Shown: piece by piece, positions 11,181 to 30,200 of the stretch
Layout of the letters: each line of letters opens with the position of its first letter
How positions within the stretch are numbered: position 1 is the stretch's first letter
Origin: Liolophura sinensis
Taxonomy: Eukaryota > Mollusca > Polyplacophora > Chitonida > Chitonidae
Assembly (NCBI RefSeq): GCF_032854445.1
Contig: NC_088300.1
Span: forward strand, 7,936,001 to 8,000,000
Length of the DNA stretch: 64,000 nucleotides
Direction: 5' to 3'
Position numbers and translations under genes: made by a program
The notes under the pieces: generated by a model
Seen by the model: the letters and a program-made list of their open reading frames with translations, nothing else
The model's database searches: none
Told to the model about the DNA's origin: nothing

Positions 11181-12649
11181 AGTGAGTATCTGTGCACTGT
11201 GAGCGGGTGGGGCACTTTGTCTGGTTTCCAGTGAAGCAGTGCTATAGAGATGTCAGCATTGGAACTGAGATACACCAAGTACTGGTGAGCCCAGTATCTG
11301 TGCACTGTGACTGGGCGGAACACTTTGTCTGGTGTCCAGTGAAGCAGTGCTATGGAGACTTCAGCATTGGAACTGAGATACACCATGTACTGGTGAGCCC
11401 AATATCTGTGCACTGTGACTGGGCGGGACACTTTGTCTGGTGTCCAGTGAAGCAGTGCTATAGAGATGTCAGCATCAGAACTGAGATACACCAGGTACTG
11501 GTGAGCCCAGTATCTGTGCACTGTGACTGGGCGGGACACTTTGTCTGGTGTCCAGTGAAGCAGTGCTATGGAGATGTCAGCACAGGAATTGAGACACACC
11601 ATGTACTGGTGAGCCCAGTATCTGTGCACTCTGACTGGGTGGGACACTTTGCCTGGTGTCCAGTGAAGCAGTGCTATGGAGATGTCAGCATCACAACTGA
11701 GATACACCATGTACTGGTGAGCCCAGTATCTGTGCACTGTGACTGGGCGGGACACTTTGTCTGGTGTCCAGTGAAGCAGTGCTATGGAGATGTCAGCATT
11801 GGTACTGAGATACACCAAGTAGTGATGAGCCCAATATCTGTGCACTGTGTGTGGGTGGCACACTTTGTCTGGCTTCCAGTGATGCAGTGCTATGGAGACT
11901 TCAGCATTGGAACTGAGATACACCAAGTACTGGTGAGCCCAGTATTTGTGCACTGTGATTGGATGGGACACTTTGTCTGGTGTCCAGTGAAGCCGTGCTA
12001 TAGAGATGTCAGCATTGAAACTGAGATACACCGTGTACTGGTGAGCCCAATATCTGTGCACTCTGACCGAGTGGGACACTTTGTCTGGTGTCCGATGAAA
12101 CAGGGCTATAGACATGTCAGCATTGGTACTGAGATACACCAAGTGCTGATGAGCCCAGTATCTGTGCACTCTGACCGAGTGGGACACTTTGTCTGGTGTC
12201 CAGTGAAGCCGTGCTATAGAGATGTCAGCATTGAAACTGAGATATGCCATGTACTGGTGAGCCCAGTATCTGTGCACGGTGACTGGGTGGGACACTTTGT
12301 CTGGTGTCCAGTGAAGCAGTGCTATAGAGATGTCAGCATTGGAACTGAGATACACCATGTACTGGTGAGCCCAATATCTGTGCACTCTGACCGAGTGGGA
12401 CACTTTGTCTGGTGTCGGATGAAACAGTGCTATAGACATGTCAGCATTGGTACTGAGATACACCAAGTGCTGATGAGCCCAGTATCTGTGCACTCTGACC
12501 GAGTGGGACACTTTGTCTGGTGTCCAGTGAAGCAGTGCTATAGAGATGTCAGCATTGAAACTGAGATACACCATGTACTGGTGAGCCCAGTATCTGTGCA
12601 CGGTGACTGGGTGGGACACTTTGTCTGGTGTCCAGTGAAGCAGTGCTAT
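11181..12649. repeat. 108-bp minisatellite, about 13.6 copies, with a 324-bp higher-order unit
   Basis: Tandem 108-bp units carrying 'gagcccagtatctgtgcac', 'ggacactttgtctggtgtcc' and 'actgagatacaccatgtact'. Because 108 is a multiple of three and the unit lacks stops in one frame on each strand, both strands stay open for over 500 codons. A three-unit block (324 bp) starting at 12059 is repeated at 12383 with few changes, which shows recent higher-order amplification at the right end. It lies downstream of the MKKS stop. Confidence 0.95.
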
Positions 12650-12715
12650 AAAAAATATTATTATAGTTGGAGACAGAGTCATATAAACCCTCCGATCAGA
12701 TTTTTTCCTTTATAG

Positions 12716-13575
12716 GCACTTAAAGATCAGGGGAAACAAGTCCTAAAATATCGCACACAGAACATTCCTCTTAAGTCACCTCTTCCTCGATATATGAAAG
12801 CCCCAGTGGGACTAGATGATGGTTCAAAACCTCACCAGTACACGAAAAAAGATTTTCACCAACAGTATTCAGAGATTCTGAACACTCCGATGAATGAAAT
12901 CGGAAGCAGATTCAGCAGGGAGGAATACAACTTAACCCTCAGTATCGAGAAGCTACTGATAGATTCAGCAGGGAGGAGTACAACTTATCCCTCAATACCG
13001 AGAAGCTGCTGATAGATTCAGCAGGGAGGAGTACAACTTAACCCTCAATATCGAGAAGCTGCTGACAGATTCAGCAGGGAGGAATACAACTTAACCCTCA
13101 ATATCGAGAAGCTGCTGATAGATTCAGCAAACAGTGATTGTGCAGCTGAAATAACCAAATCTGTTGTTGACATCTACGGGAAAGACACAGGCTTTGACCG
13201 TCGTAAAACACAGGGGAAAATACTTTCAGATTTCGTCAGATCGGTCCAAAGTGCCTCTAATGTCACAACTGTGAAAAACGTTAGAACTCTAGTCCACCTA
13301 AAACTGCGTAGATTGGTCAGCTAAGTGAAGTCGACAAACTTCTTCAGATATACTTCACTATACCCGTGTCAACTGCGTCTGCAGAGCGCACATTGTCTGT
13401 GCTGCGATAGCTGAGAAATTACATGAGCACAGGCAATATCTGCCGAAAGACTGCATTTTTCTTCTTCTACATGTTGCATCTTCAGCACAAAACAGACAAC
13501 CTAATCAGCCACGATACGAAAGTCATTTATCACGAGAGACGATTGGGTTACTTCGTATCATTTCTCTCCGAGTAA
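12716..13575 (+). pseudogene. decayed hAT-family transposase (dimerisation region)
   Basis: In pieces this reads as the middle and C-terminal part of a hAT transposase of the ZMYM-like type. LDDGSKPHQYTKKDFHQQY and NEIGSRFSREEYN lead into IEKLLIDSA. The hATC dimerisation block VDKLLQIYFTIPVSTASAER then TLSVLR begins near 13328, and HERRLGYFVSF ends it near 13565. Breaks include an in-frame TAG after TLSVLR, a stop at 13322-13324 between halves, and a 53-bp tandem expansion that throws the frame. A possible acceptor (tttatag) precedes 12716. It is a dead transposon remnant with no terminal inverted repeats identified. Confidence 0.75.
12909..13120 (+). repeat. 53-bp tandem repeat, four copies, inside the hAT remnant
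   Basis: Units begin 'gattcagcagggagga' at 12909, 12962, 13015 and 13068, with a partial fifth start at 13121. The unit is the coding segment RFSREEYNL...EKLLID, duplicated. Each unit shifts frame by two, and the second copy already reaches a stop. Three extra units total 159 nt, so frame is regained after the array, but only through stops. Confidence 0.92.
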
Positions 13576-13579
13576 TAAC

Positions 13580-14700
13580 TGTTACAAATCTCGCTGATAA
13601 CACATTCCTCAATGTTATGAGTGGCGTAATGTATGACTGTAATTAAAGAAGAATATTCAGGCTATAGGCCTCTATAGGGCTCTGTTCCCTCATATCTAAA
13701 AAAGATGTCTTACTCACTGGTATTTTGTGAAATCCTGATCCTGTGTAAAACAGTAAATGCCCAGCCTCACAGATGCCCTCGTAACTTAAGTGAGAGTGAA
13801 TGCTTTATACTTTCCCGTTTGTGTTGTTGAGTCCCGGGACATAGATAAATATATATGCGTGTGTCCTCTGGGTCTTCCATGCAACTGGAAGTGACCACTG
13901 ATCTGTCCACAGGCCACTCTCAGATAACATGTGTAATGATTCTAAAAAGCCCTCAGGGAATTAACTGTGTTTTAATAACCATTTGTTGGTGGCTTCCCTA
14001 CAGAACCGCAAAATGGATTATCCCACGTCACGTCAGGCAAAACGGTGGCATGTTCGACCCCAGCACACGCTAGTTAGACTGAGGCTTTAAATCAGGTACT
14101 CTGCCAGATGCCTGGAGAAATGCGGCGGATTTCTCCGCGCTCTGCTTGATGTCACCCAACCATAAACCTTTCAATTCTTTGGCGTTTTTTTTTTTATAAA
14201 TTCGTGACAACTAGAGTCTACTCACCGCATAACGGTTATCAACATCGGTTACATTTACTGCATGTAAGTACCGTAGATAAGTGTACACGATCTCCCAGAC
14301 GCGCCCATGGCACAATGCTACAGTACACCAAATTTACTGTAATTACTAAGGTAAAGACTGAAGACAAACGCTACCATAGTCATAACAAGTAACAGGGTTT
14401 GCGAAGCAGAACTAGGTCTTACGGGTTGTCCTGTAAGATGACTTACTGGAGATACGCCTCTCCTATAAAACGTTCAAACTGTACCAAAAAGGTATTAATA
14501 TCTTGTGAAAAACATGACAAACAAATGCATGTATATTTGTCAAGTTTTATTGGTGGTACACCCTACAAAATTAGCTATGTACAGCTCTAAATTTCGCGTC
14601 CACAGGTCAATTTGTAAACACAGCTATTTTTGAAATTTGTTTTTCATGGACGGATACTCACTGGCCATTATAAAAGTTGATGAATAACAATAACCCTTGT
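13580..14700. other. no recognised feature
   Basis: Non-coding by eye. Only short chance reading frames are present and no repeat family is recognised. It separates the hAT remnant from the candidate terminal exon at 14707. Confidence 0.45.
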
Positions 14701-14706
14701 TTACAG

Positions 14707-14832
14707 TCATATCCCCTTGATTTAAATACATCAGGGTCAGGCAGACCCCCTCCTTCAGATGCTCCCAGCCCCACTCCTAAAAAACCCCGGATAACTCCAG
14801 CACAGATAGGAATGTCCACATTTATGGTGTAA
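14707..14832 (+). CDS. candidate terminal coding exon of an unidentified gene
   Basis: After a strong acceptor ('aacccttgtttacag', ends 14706) a 41-codon frame runs to TAA. The composition is gene-like: a proline/serine-rich linker (SGRPPPSDAPSPTPKKPR) followed by the compact C-terminus ITPAQIGMSTFMV. The last part, QIGMSTFM, loosely resembles a PCNA-interacting peptide (Q-x-x-hydrophobic-x-x-aromatic), but the second aromatic is missing. No upstream exon with a matching phase-0 donor was found between MKKS and this point, and MKKS itself ends normally at 10342. It could be the 3' exon of a gene whose other exons I could not see, part of an old retrocopy, or chance. Confidence 0.35.
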   Translation, partial: SYPLDLNTSGSGRPPPSDAPSPTPKKPRITPAQIGMSTFMV

Positions 14833-14882
14833 CAGTCACAGCGGTGTAAAATGTTATAAGTACTACTGATGCACCAATTAAG

Positions 14883-15002
14883 ATTTTGTCACGGTACACC
14901 ATACAATCTATGCGCATGTGTAATTTTGTCACCATTCACCATACAATCTATGCGCATGTGTAATTTTGTTACAATACACCATACAATCTATGCGGATGAG
15001 TA
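14883..15002. repeat. 40-bp tandem repeat, three copies
   Basis: Units start 'attttgtcac', 'attttgtcac' and 'attttgttac' at 14883, 14923 and 14963, and a partial fourth starts at 15003. All share 'accatacaatctatgcg'. No coding potential. Confidence 0.9.
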
Positions 15003-15009
15003 ATTTTGT

Positions 15010-16129
15010 ACAAAAAAATATGCAAAGGTTGTTTGGTCAAAGTAGTGTATTGCTGATGCGCGGAACACCATAAATGGGTTGATTTTTGATATAACATCAG
15101 ATAAAATTTTCAGATTTGGAATTTTAAGGTTCTGTATTTTAGCACTATATTATTTTGCAACATTCTTGTATTTACCCGTCTATTTCATCATGGAATAAAG
15201 ACCTCTGACAAGTCGGGTTGATATCTGCCATAATTTTATTTCTAGGGTAAATGAAAAATGTTGGTCATCAAATATTTGAATATCATTTTCTTCTTCAGGT
15301 CAACGAGTATGTTCTTAATATAATACATACGTCCATGTAATTTCTGAATCTTTAATTAAAGCCAGATAAAACTCGTTGAAAAAGGATAAAATTTTGTGGA
15401 TTTACTAGCTGAATAGCATCAAGTGTGCACGTGTGTCCTAACAGGCACGTTCCCTCAAATCATTCAAGGCTCGTCTCACGTCAAGGTGTCATGGTAGGAA
15501 TTCTATCTTCTGGGTGCAACATAAACACTGTTCTGAACTTTTTGTCTCTTCTGTGCATGTTGGTGGCATAAAACGTTTACAGTGTATATTCTGTCATAGA
15601 TTCAACAGTTTTGGACAAATTCTCATAACATGAAATTTGGTCGTCACATATAACCTACGACGATTATCATCTAATATATGGAATGCATGCTTCCTTAATA
15701 TTCATACTGAAGCCAAGGTCACAGATTTTGGTTTTATCAGCGTTGTCACCTGATTAAGTCTGGTCCACGACAGTGTTACTACAATATCAGTATTTCAACA
15801 CTATCACAGCAATATCAATGACCTTTACAATTTCCCATTTTGAACTATCCTCTTTGTGAGGAAATAGATACGAGAATGTTAGAAAAACGACCTGTATAAT
15901 CAAAGATTTCGCCAAGTTCTGCTGAATGTGGAAATTACTTATTTTTATTTTACTTATAACATGCAAAGTTTTTATATAATCTTGTAAGTGTCCATACGTA
16001 CCAAAAACACCTATTCATGAATTGTAACTAATGTCGTATTATTATATGGGAGAAATTTATGGATCCGGCATGGATGTCAATGGCCAATAAAAATTCACTT
16101 AGTATTTTCTACAATAATATTTTCAATTG
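15010..16129. other. intergenic, no recognised feature
   Basis: AT-rich sequence between the 40-bp array and the 3' end of the minus-strand receptor gene. No gene, RNA or repeat family was recognised. Confidence 0.45.
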
Positions 16130-16135
16130 TTTATT
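16130..16135 (-). terminator. candidate poly(A) signal of the minus-strand iGluR-like gene
   Basis: AATAAA on the minus strand (tttatt on +), 30 nt past the stop codon at 16165-16167. It would give a very short 3' UTR. A further AATAAA-like site downstream cannot be excluded. Confidence 0.45.
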
Positions 16136-16164
16136 TTTGAGGACTGTCATCACATACGCGTATG

Positions 16165-24252
<8,088 letters not shown>

Positions 24253-27200
24253 GGCTGATTGGACAGTTACTGTCACCAAGCGCACCCCAGAGAATTACGT
24301 AACTGATATGGCTCACGTGTCAATCAAAAGAAGCTCACCGAATGAATGGAGTTTGTTTTACTGTTGTGTTTCATGGGATCGTCGCAGTCCTTTCACATTA
24401 TGTTAAGTACCCTCATGGTATTCCATGTGAACTAGAAGATTTGTCATGCTTTTGTTGGCGAGATCAGGTGACTACTGGAATAAGCTCGGTGGGACTTGGT
24501 AGCCATTTTACGGGCAATATATCACCGTTTGTCAAAACTGGTCCATACTTTCACAAGATGGCCACGAAAATTACCAGAGATGATGTTCTTCACGCAATTA
24601 ATGTAGATAGGTTCTTTAGAGTTGAGGATGAATTTCTCATTGATCGGATGAGGTGTTCTTCCATTGTCGAGGCTTACACTGACCATTTATTCCCTTAACC
24701 CCTCCATTCATAACAGGTGTATAAATAAACGGTCATGAACATACACGATATCAATGCCTCAAATCTATACGTCGTGTAAATCATGGACTGATACTTGATG
24801 GTGATTAAAATAAGGGGATAGAGGGATAAGTAAATGTTATAGGTGAAATTCTATCTCTGTCACCCTGAGAATAACGTGGGAGTAAACACACACTGTGTGA
24901 GGATATTGTGAAATTCCTCACACTAATTACCTAGGGAATACAGACAAAAGTAACCACCAACACATTTAAGCAGACGATTGCATCGATGAGCGTTAAGTGA
25001 CAAAGGAAAAGGAAATATTGCGTATCAGCAATAGGTATAGGCCTACATGCACTGGATACATTCTGCCAAAGCAAAATACTGCTTTGTAGAAAATTTTAAC
25101 GAATGATCTTTTACAAACATCAAGATATCTGCAAAAGTGGGGACATCTCGATTTGGCCTACCTAAATAGGATGCATGAAGAGACTGGCCTTTCTTTAGAG
25201 GCAAAACCATAGGCAACGTGAACGATATCCATAAATCAAATCGGAATTTCTGGTCTAGGATCATAAGACTAATTTCAATGTTTATCACATGAGCCAAAGG
25301 AATCGAGAAACTAAATAAACTAACAAACTGCATGGGATAGCATTATATGCAAAGGAGGATTATAGTTATATTAATCTTAAGTTATATCCGAATTTATATA
25401 TTTCGGAATTTTTTTTATATTTGAATGGTGTTCAGCTCTGGCTCAAGACATATAAAAACATAATAAAAGTTTACGTTTTTCTGATATTTCACATTTTGAG
25501 TTGCTGATTTCTAACTTTAGACGTTCATCACTGTGAAATATTTCTGGTCTGTTGTGTGTTTTGAAACACAAAATCAGTGAATTTTGCTGCCAACGGGAGA
25601 ATTAATTATAAATGAGACAACATTTCGAATTGTGCTACTATGTCAGCCGTAGTTTACCTCAGTTACTCTCTCTGGTTCTGAGTTAAAGGTTTATCCAAAG
25701 TACACGCACAAACAATAATCAATATTTTTAATTGGTCTAACCCGGAGCGGTGCAAATCAATCAGTTTTTCTCATTAGGCAACTTTACAAACACTCTCTTA
25801 TTGTTTATGCGGATAGTCCCAGTCAGACATTTTCCACACAGCAATCAGTCGGAACTGTTTAACCTATCTGTGCCACGCCCCTCCATATAAAGATGGATGT
25901 CCTTGAGTCGGACAAGTCAGTTTAGCAAATGTTTGATCAGATTTAACATGGCAGAAATATTACCTAACCAGAATCAATCAAGAGTTATATTTGGTCATAA
26001 TATACATATACATAAGCTGTAACATAAACCCGCTTGAATGCCAAATTATATACAGTTTCCTGTCAATGTCGTATATCCATGAAAGCAAAGCCTTCTTTAA
26101 AGAAACAAATATTTATTTCTCACGAGTTTCGACTTGATGTTGTCTCGCGTCCGGTGGACACAGAACTGATAAAGATTTCAAATCATTCGAGCGCCTGAGA
26201 AGAAAACCATCTGTGTGTAGGACTAGGATACATGGCAGTGGGGAAATATTACAATGTTTCGCAATTTTACACAGGTAGCCGTGGCTACCAATCTATGCAG
26301 GATTCATTTTACTGTTTGCCTAAAGCTCATGCGTTGGCTGAGTTTGATATTGACCTTCGGATTTTACTATCTCACAGCTTCCACTTCCTGGTGATAGGCA
26401 GTCAGTGATTACGATGGCATAGAAGCGAAACAAAGAAGAAAGCTATTAGACCTACACCATGTCCCATGTTCTTAGAAACCAACTTACCATTAACCATCGG
26501 AATGGTTTACTATAATGCGGCAGAAACTTGGAAAGTATGACAGTGTAGTTAATGTCGCGCATTATGTGTTTAAATACATATAGCCATATGTGATACAACG
26601 TATGGACAAGGACCAGAGGCTTTATATACGGATCGAGGATCAAAGCTGTATTAAATGAGGATTAAATGAACAAGCAAATGAGGATTGCTTAAGAAAAGAC
26701 AACACCAAACCAAATGTATACATACACCGATAAAATATCCCACAGGAAGTTTAAAAAGCATAACTTTTTGTTTTTGTGATATACAACGACAAAGATATCG
26801 CAGTTCAAAGTAACCAGCATTGCACACACTGAGACAATTGAAAGCACTGCCATGTTATCAGTTTTAACCAATCAGGTTAAAATTTTGCTGACTTCAGCTG
26901 ATCCCCGTTTTGCCTTTTAACCATATGACAATGAGGTACGAGCGACGCGACATCGTGTTTCCGGTTGCTCTAAAACTGTGCGTCTCATGCTTTTGTAAGA
27001 ATTCCTGATTAAAAATTGATATAAAGAGTTACCATGCATGTCAGAAAAGAATGTCTGTGATCGTTTAGATCTGTTTTCATCCCTCTTCGGAAATACCTTA
27101 AGTTGCATTCTTTTCTGTTTTTTTCTTTTAATGTTATGAAGCCTTGTCCGTATAGATATTCATTTAGCCCGTATCATACAGGACAACTGACACCAGCGTT

Positions 27201-30200
27201 AAACAATAAGGGATAGCAAAGGGAAACGAAGGAATAAAGCCTGTATATGAAGGACTGACAGGGCCGAATTTAGAATTTGTACCAAAAATACAGAGGAAAT
27301 GACTATATCGAGTCCTATAACCGGTTATACTAAGGTGTGATGACAGCCATATTGCATACTTATGCAAATTATAAGTATTATCATGAAAGGACCTGGTGCG
27401 GTAATGCCGAGATTCGGTCCCAGAGAGGAACGATAAGAAACTGCAAATTTCAGAATCCCAGTACAATTCTGTAAATGTCCACATCTGAAATATTAGTCTC
27501 GGTCGAAGCACCCATAAAAGTTATTTGACCCTTAAAGAGATGGTCGCTTAGTAATATCCCGCCAAAAATGCACGCTCGTTCAAAACGCCAATTTTTCGTT
27601 TAAACGAGGTACTGTGTGTTTAATTTACATGTTAAAGATCAACGTTAATCAGAAATAACGTTCATGTGTGTTTCATGTATTTCATTTTGGTTAACATTTG
27701 TCTTCATATGTTAAAACAAACTTTATAATGTGATCAGTTTTGTCATATTTTGGCAAGTTTTGTGTGAGTAAAGATATAGGCCGTCATGCAGTAAATAAAT
27801 GTTATCACGTTATTACATAACATTTGGCAACTGTAGCGAAATCATACGTGAATCCTGGTTGAGAGCACATTTTGGTTTACGAGCTATCATTAATATTAAC
27901 ATGTTATGCGTAGCGAAAATAGAAGGCTAAAAGTTACATTTGTTATATATCTATTTAATTGATTAGTGCATAATTGCGTGCTTAAGAATTTTTCAGAAAG
28001 TCACATTTGTGGTGTAGTGACTTTCACAACTCTACAGCGTATAATGCAAAAAGAAAAAAAAAGACGATATTTTAGTTTGACTGGAGCAGGCTACAATTTT
28101 TCGATTTTATGACCAATAAATTGCTTCAGTGTATGCTTGGAGCTTTATAAGCCGCATGCTTGCCGTATAATAGGACAAGAAGAGTAAAACAGAGCTGAAA
28201 ACAGAAGTAGCCAAACGAGTGTGTCAGCAGCTGTCACTCACAGCTGTAGTCAGTTTCGCTACTTGAGGTGCACAATTTCTTGCACTAAGGATTATTCCCC
28301 ACCTTACCATACAAGGTCCTTTGCGCTAGCGAAATATGTTATGGCTCTATAAATGTTTTCTAGACTGTAAGCATCCCAGTATAGCACGAGACCAGCTGCT
28401 ACACTTGTGACATGGGGCCAGCGTTAACTAGACCATTATCATGTTGACCAATCAGAGAGCTGCATTTTCTTGTTGGTTTCATTCAGAATATTTGATGAAT
28501 ATATAGACTTTATAATCTTTGCCATATAGGCCGGAACGTTTCTTGAGTGTTACTTTGTGCCTCACTGCGGAAGTGAACCACATCTAAACTCATTAACCTC
28601 AGGAAAAATCCATCTGAGGCAATGTGTAATTAGTTCACTATTGTATATAAAGCACAGTTCTGTAGACTAAATAAACGATGGTTCGGATCACTGTCAGTTT
28701 GTGGGGTTCAGAACACGCTCGATGGTTGAAAGCTATTGGTTCGTCACGTCTTTCTGTGATACTTACATGGTTCTTTGATCGGTATTTCGTGATGACATAC
28801 ATGCTTATTAAATTTTGCTCAGTGGAAAACTGCAACACATCAATACGTGAATTGCACTGCTTGCCTTAGTTACAGTCAATACTAATTCGGAATTGCTGCT
28901 CTAGGTCACAGACTCAGTTTGTCTCATATTTAAGACAACAGAAATAAATGACACAATTTAGTTTAGCAATTTCCCTTGTTACTCGGCACATTAGCAACTC
29001 AGCATATGTTACCTCTTTGACCTGTTAAAGACTATAGTTTTGCCAACGGAGGTGTCATTTACTGAGGGATTTGTTATAAAATGTTTGTTAGGCGATTTGT
29101 TGGCCATTTGGTGCATGACACTGAGGACGCTGGCTCGAAACCCTCAGCGTTCTAAGCCAATTTTCAGCACTAGAATCTGTGCTATATTCAGAAAGTGTAA
29201 TCCCTGTTAACTATAATACTGTTGTAAAGATGTATTTGATAAGTTCTTTCTTTGACCTGTAGTTGAGAACAGCGGCCTATAGTTACACATCTATAGATTC
29301 AAATGTTAAATTACAAATGGCATAAACGTCAATAAGAACGGTTAACTTAAATCAATTCGCGTGTTTCTTATTAAGGAAAGTTTTATATATAAATACCGAT
29401 ATATAGTTGAACTCCATTTAAAAGGCGCCATCTAATTTTATTAAATATTAAATATAAATGCGGTCGTATGCAACGCGACTGAATAAGCGTCTGGCACAGC
29501 TGGCCCCTGACCTATGGAAATACAGATCAAAAACACAGCCTTAAGGCTTTTCTGTATATTTTCATGTCAGTATTAAGCTGTTCTTCAGTTCTTCTTAATT
29601 CGTAAGTACGGCGAAGGCAACCGATCAAATAAATAAATAAATTTAGCTATTATAATCATGAGCGCCATTCTCGAGCCATTTGACATCGTCATCAATTATA
29701 TCGTTATGTCGATATTATGTGAGGCACCGAGGATTTTATAAGGGGCAGTAGTGAAATAAAACCAAATAATGAACTCATTTCGATCGATATCAACATACGA
29801 CTGCACAAATCTTATATTGATCTATTTGACCTCTATTTTACGCGGTAGTCTAAAATATTCACAAATGTTGTAATGCACAAGCATGTATATACACAGTCAG
29901 CTGTGTTAACAATTAGGCGTGACAAAATAAGACATTGTCTAAATCAGGAGACAACACTCTCTGTCATATAAGTGATATGATATTCTCTAAGAACTGGGTT
30001 TGCCTATGTGTTGTGAAATAGAGTATAGTGTCATGGCGGTATTGGAATAAATCCAAGTTCATTTGACCAGCGAAGTCAGTCTTTCCTTAATCATATATAC
30101 ATTTGACACTCTCCCAGCCCTATAATATTTTAATCTAAGAAAATATTACTTGATAAACAATTCACACATTTTCAGCGATAAAATAGCTTGAGTGAGAGTT

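Noticed and set aside
11105-12715. Overlapping 507- and 525-codon ORFs on opposite strands as repeat proteins
   Set aside because: Both are translations of the same 108-bp minisatellite, whose length is divisible by three and whose unit lacks stops. There is no splice or start context, signal or known domain.
24342-24698. 118-codon ATG ORF, divergent and 90 bp from the minus-strand receptor start
   Set aside because: No recognised domain, no splice evidence, ordinary length for chance in this composition. It would need transcript support.
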